NCBI GenBank assembly: GCA_963825255.1 | Contig: CAWGSF010000009.1 | Location: forward strand, 372,001 to 436,000 | Length of the DNA stretch: 64,000 bases | Source: JAIBJN01 sp963825255 | Lineage (GTDB): Bacteria > Actinomycetota > Thermoleophilia > Gaiellales > Gaiellaceae | Direction: 5' to 3' | In this document: piece by piece, positions 62,011 through 64,000 of the stretch | Numbering within the stretch: position 1 is the stretch's first letter | Layout of the letters: every line of letters begins with the position of its first letter | Notes under the pieces: generated by a model | The model's database searches: none | The model's input: the letters and a program-made list of their open reading frames with translations, nothing else | What the model was told of the DNA's origin: nothing | Translations under genes and position numbers: made by a program

Positions 62011-62198
62011 CCTCCGCCGAGAAGTACGTGACGGCCGCGTACCTCGTGGTGCTCGCGGTCCTGCTCGCGTACGTCGTCATTTACGCCTTCAAGCTCTCCC
62101 GGCTCGAGCGCGAGGTGACGGAGCTGACGGAGCTCGCGCGGCGGCGCAAGGAGGCCCGGCAAGCGTCCGAGCCCGAGCGGGAGGAGGCCGTCCGCTGA
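62007..62198 (+). CDS. CcmD-like single-helix protein
   Basis: 63 residues with one membrane helix (about 8-30) and a basic-acidic coiled tail (LSRLEREVTELTELARRRKE). Size, topology and its place after ccmC match CcmD, which stabilises the CcmABC-heme complex. The sequence itself is not diagnostic. It begins in a GTGA overlap with ccmC and ends in a CTGA overlap with the next gene. Confidence 0.7.
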   Translation: MTSAEKYVTAAYLVVLAVLLAYVVIYAFKLSRLEREVTELTELARRRKEARQASEPEREEAVR

Positions 62199-62992
62199 CC
62201 GAGACGGCGCTGCTCCTCTTCTGGCCCGCCCTCGTCGGCTACACGGAGGCCGCGTTCGCCTATGCCGGCGACACCGTCCGGCCGGGCCGCCTCGTTCGCC
62301 ACGCGATCTGGGGCGTTCGGCTCGGCTGGCTCGCCCAGACGGTGCTCCTCGTCGCGCAGGCGGCCGGCGCGGACGGGTTTCCCTGGGACAGCTGGGCGGG
62401 ATCCCTCAACCTCTTCGTCTGGATGTGCGTCGGGGCCTACCTCATCTGGGGTTGCCGGGCCCCGTTTCGGCTACTCGGTCTCGTCGTCATGCCCCTGGCA
62501 GCGGTCCTGCTCGCGCTCGCCTGGATCGCGGGCGGCGCGGGCACGCAGGCGGGCGCCGGCTCCGGGAGCATCTTCCTCGCGTTTCACGTCGGCCTGATCC
62601 TGGCCGCGTTCGCCGGCTTCACCCTCGCCGCGGCGCTGTCGGTCCTCTACCTCTGGCAGGAGCGGCGGCTCAAGGGACGGGCGCCGGGCGTCCTCCGGCT
62701 CCTCTCCCCGTCGCTCGAGACGCTCGACGCCCTGACCGTGCGGACCATCGCCGTCGCGCTGCCCGCCCTGACGGTCGGGATCGGGCTGGGGCTCGCGCGG
62801 CTCCGCGAGGAGGGCGGCGGCTTCGACGCGATCATGGCCGTCACGCTCCTGACATGGGTCGTCTACGCTGCCTTCCTCCTCCTGCGCTGGGAGGCCGGCT
62901 GGCGCGGCCGCCGAGCTGCCTGGCTCGCCCTCGCCGGCTTCGTGCTCGTCATCCTCGTCCGTCTCGTGTTGACGCCCTTCGCCCACTTCTGA
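62195..62992 (+). CDS. CcsA/HemX-family membrane protein, CTG start
   Basis: 265 residues and about eight membrane helices. It has NLFVWMCVGAYLIW, HVGLILAAFAGFTLAAALSV (heme-type His) and LYLWQERRLKG, the CcsA/CcmF/HemX family. Size and position just before hemA recall HemX, the membrane partner of glutamyl-tRNA reductase in Bacillus; position after ccmABC recalls a cytochrome c assembly role. The first helix (LLLFWPALVGYTEAAFAYAG) lies before any ATG/GTG/TTG; the first such codon is GTG at 62342. The CTG at 62195 overlaps the previous stop (CTGA) and has GGGAGGAGG seven bases upstream. Confidence 0.82.
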   Translation: MTETALLLFWPALVGYTEAAFAYAGDTVRPGRLVRHAIWGVRLGWLAQTVLLVAQAAGADGFPWDSWAGSLNLFVWMCVGAYLIWGCRAPFRLLGLVVMPLAAVLLALAWIAGGAGTQAGAGSGSIFLAFHVGLILAAFAGFTLAAALSVLYLWQERRLKGRAPGVLRLLSPSLETLDALTVRTIAVALPALTVGIGLGLARLREEGGGFDAIMAVTLLTWVVYAAFLLLRWEAGWRGRRAAWLALAGFVLVILVRLVLTPFAHF

Positions 62993-62994
62993 GC

Positions 62995-64000
62995 ATGAGC
63001 CTCCTCCTCGTCGGCACCTCCTACCAGCGCGCTCCCGTCGAGCTCCGCGAGCTCCTCGCCTACGACTCGGGGCTGCGCCTGGGAGCACTGGAACGGCTGG
63101 GGGAAGGCGATGCCGAGGCGGCGGTCCTCTCGACGTGCAACCGCACCGAGGTCTACGCCGTGGGCGAGGAGTCCGAGGGTCTCGAGCAGCGGATCTACGG
63201 CGAGCTGTCGAGCCTCTCCGGCCTGTCCCGCTCGGAGCTCGCGCCCGCGCTCTACACCGTCGGGGACGAGGCCGCCGCGCACCACCTCTTCCGGGTCTCG
63301 GCGGGCCTCGACTCGATGGTGCCGGGCGAGGCCCAGATCCTCGGACAGGTGCGCGAGGCCTACGAGGCGGCGCGCTCGGCGCACACGGCCGGGCCGATCC
63401 TCCACCGCCTCTTCCGTCAGGCCCTCCGTGTTGGCAAGAAGGTCCGCACGGAGACCGCCATCGGCGAGAACCCGGCCTCCGTCTCGGCGGCCGCGGCCCA
63501 GCTGGCGGAGCGGGTGTTCGAGGACCTCGCGGGCCGGCGCATCCTCCTCGTCGGCGCCGGCAAGACGGCCGACCTCACCGCCGCGAACCTCATCTCCAGG
63601 GGCGTCGGGGAGATCGTGGTCGCCAACCGCTCGCCCGAGCGCGCGGAGGCGCTCGCCCGGCGGTTCGAGGGCCGCGCGGTCGGGCTCGACGACCTCGAGG
63701 CGGAGCTCGAGCACGCGGACGTCGTCGTCTCCTCGACGAGCTCGCAGGGGTTCGTGCTCTCCGCGGAGCAGGCCGAACGGGCGTTGAGCGGGCGCCGCGG
63801 CCGGCCGGTGTTCTTCATCGACATCGCCGTGCCCCGCGACCTCGACCCCGCGATCAACGACGTCGAGGGCTGCTACCTCTACGACATCGACGACCTCGAG
63901 CGCGTCGTCGCCGAGAGCGTCGCCGGCCGGCGCGAGGAGGCCGTCCGGGCCTCGGCCATCGTGAACGAGGAGGCCGACGCGTTCCGGGCCTGGCAGCTCT
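62995..64000 (+). CDS. hemA: glutamyl-tRNA reductase, 3' end outside the window
   Basis: The first 335 residues are present. The N-terminal domain has LLLVGTSYQRAPVELRE and the catalytic cysteine in LSTCNRTEVYAVG. The NADPH domain has VPGEAQILGQVREAYEAA, LLVGAGKTADLTAANLISRG and FFIDIAVPRDLDPAI. The C-terminal dimerisation domain has begun (EEADAFRAW). It makes glutamate-1-semialdehyde, the first step of heme synthesis, next to the heme-handling genes. The start is ATG at 62995, two bases after the upstream stop. Confidence 0.95.
   Translation, partial: MSLLLVGTSYQRAPVELRELLAYDSGLRLGALERLGEGDAEAAVLSTCNRTEVYAVGEESEGLEQRIYGELSSLSGLSRSELAPALYTVGDEAAAHHLFRVSAGLDSMVPGEAQILGQVREAYEAARSAHTAGPILHRLFRQALRVGKKVRTETAIGENPASVSAAAAQLAERVFEDLAGRRILLVGAGKTADLTAANLISRGVGEIVVANRSPERAEALARRFEGRAVGLDDLEAELEHADVVVSSTSSQGFVLSAEQAERALSGRRGRPVFFIDIAVPRDLDPAINDVEGCYLYDIDDLERVVAESVAGRREEAVRASAIVNEEADAFRAWQL

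Overview
The window is a very GC-rich (mostly G/C third codon positions), gene-dense piece of a bacterial chromosome that carries the replication origin. Protein content suggests Actinomycetota, most likely class Thermoleophilia (Gaiellales/Solirubrobacterales-like). The grounds are actinobacterial gene order around dnaA-dnaN-recF-dciA-gyrB-gyrA and rpmH-rnpA-yidD-yidC-khpB-rsmG-parA-parB, frequent GTG/TTG starts, LigD, a bacterial-type mechanosensitive channel, both a TreT-like and an OtsA-like trehalose enzyme, and a CcmABC plus CcsA/HemX plus HemA cluster. The class assignment is inference from family resemblance, not a database result. No rRNA, insertion sequence, prophage, CRISPR array or integrase is visible. 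No gene-free stretch exceeds 300 bases; the longest is the 295-bp dnaA-rpmH gap, which looks like oriC.

Layout. 1-7.2 kb: the 5' part of a secreted protein gene, DUF1272, an NDH-2-like oxidoreductase, an HD-GYP membrane phosphodiesterase, a GNAT protein, a Nif3-family protein and LigD. 7.3-15.6 kb (minus strand): ECF sigma factor, fabZ-fabH-fabD-fabG-fabF, a HAD protein, an arginase-fold protein, accD-accA; this is the fatty-acid synthesis block, without acpP. 15.7-22.1 kb: birA, a PGRP-type amidase, an nfeD-slipin pair, galT, a MerR-like regulator. 22.2-36.4 kb: the origin region, with replication genes on the minus strand to the left and the rpmH-to-parB cluster on the plus strand to the right, ending in tRNA-Ile(GAT). 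36.4-41.1 kb: bifunctional nuclease-like protein, chorismate mutase, CPBP protease, Cys/Met-metabolism PLP enzyme, HAD protein, lipoprotein binding protein, DUF2203. 41.1-49.1 kb: MscS, PBP1A, a GT-C glycosyltransferase, moeA, sortase and a membrane M28 peptidase. 49.2-58.3 kb: two-component pair, HtrA-like protease, solitary DNA methyltransferase, RsbW-like kinase, TreT, OtsA, an HTH regulator with twin operators, and a bilobed aspartic protease-like protein. 58.3-64 kb: moaC-mogA, then ubiA(mqnP-like)-ccmA-ccmB-ccmC-ccmD-like-ccsA/hemX-hemA (truncated by the window edge).

Two expression habits recur. First, many operon-internal genes start on a four-base NTGA overlap with the preceding stop codon. 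All four versions (ATGA, GTGA, TTGA, CTGA) occur; four genes (galT, recF, mogA, ccsA/hemX) have no usable start other than the CTG of a CTGA overlap. Second, genes that open a transcription unit usually lack a Shine-Dalgarno sequence and instead have a TAnnnT-type hexamer ending 6-10 nt before the start codon, as expected for leaderless mRNAs. The clearest regulated case is the HTH gene at 56772, whose TTGACA -35 and TAGGGT -10 each sit inside a matching inverted repeat.

A caution on data quality: ten single-base frame breaks, in nine genes including essential gyrA, gyrB and fabF, all fall in the first 25.5 kb, with none detected in the remaining 38 kb. They look like sequencing or assembly errors. 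I annotate the affected genes as whole CDSs and give the approximate break point.
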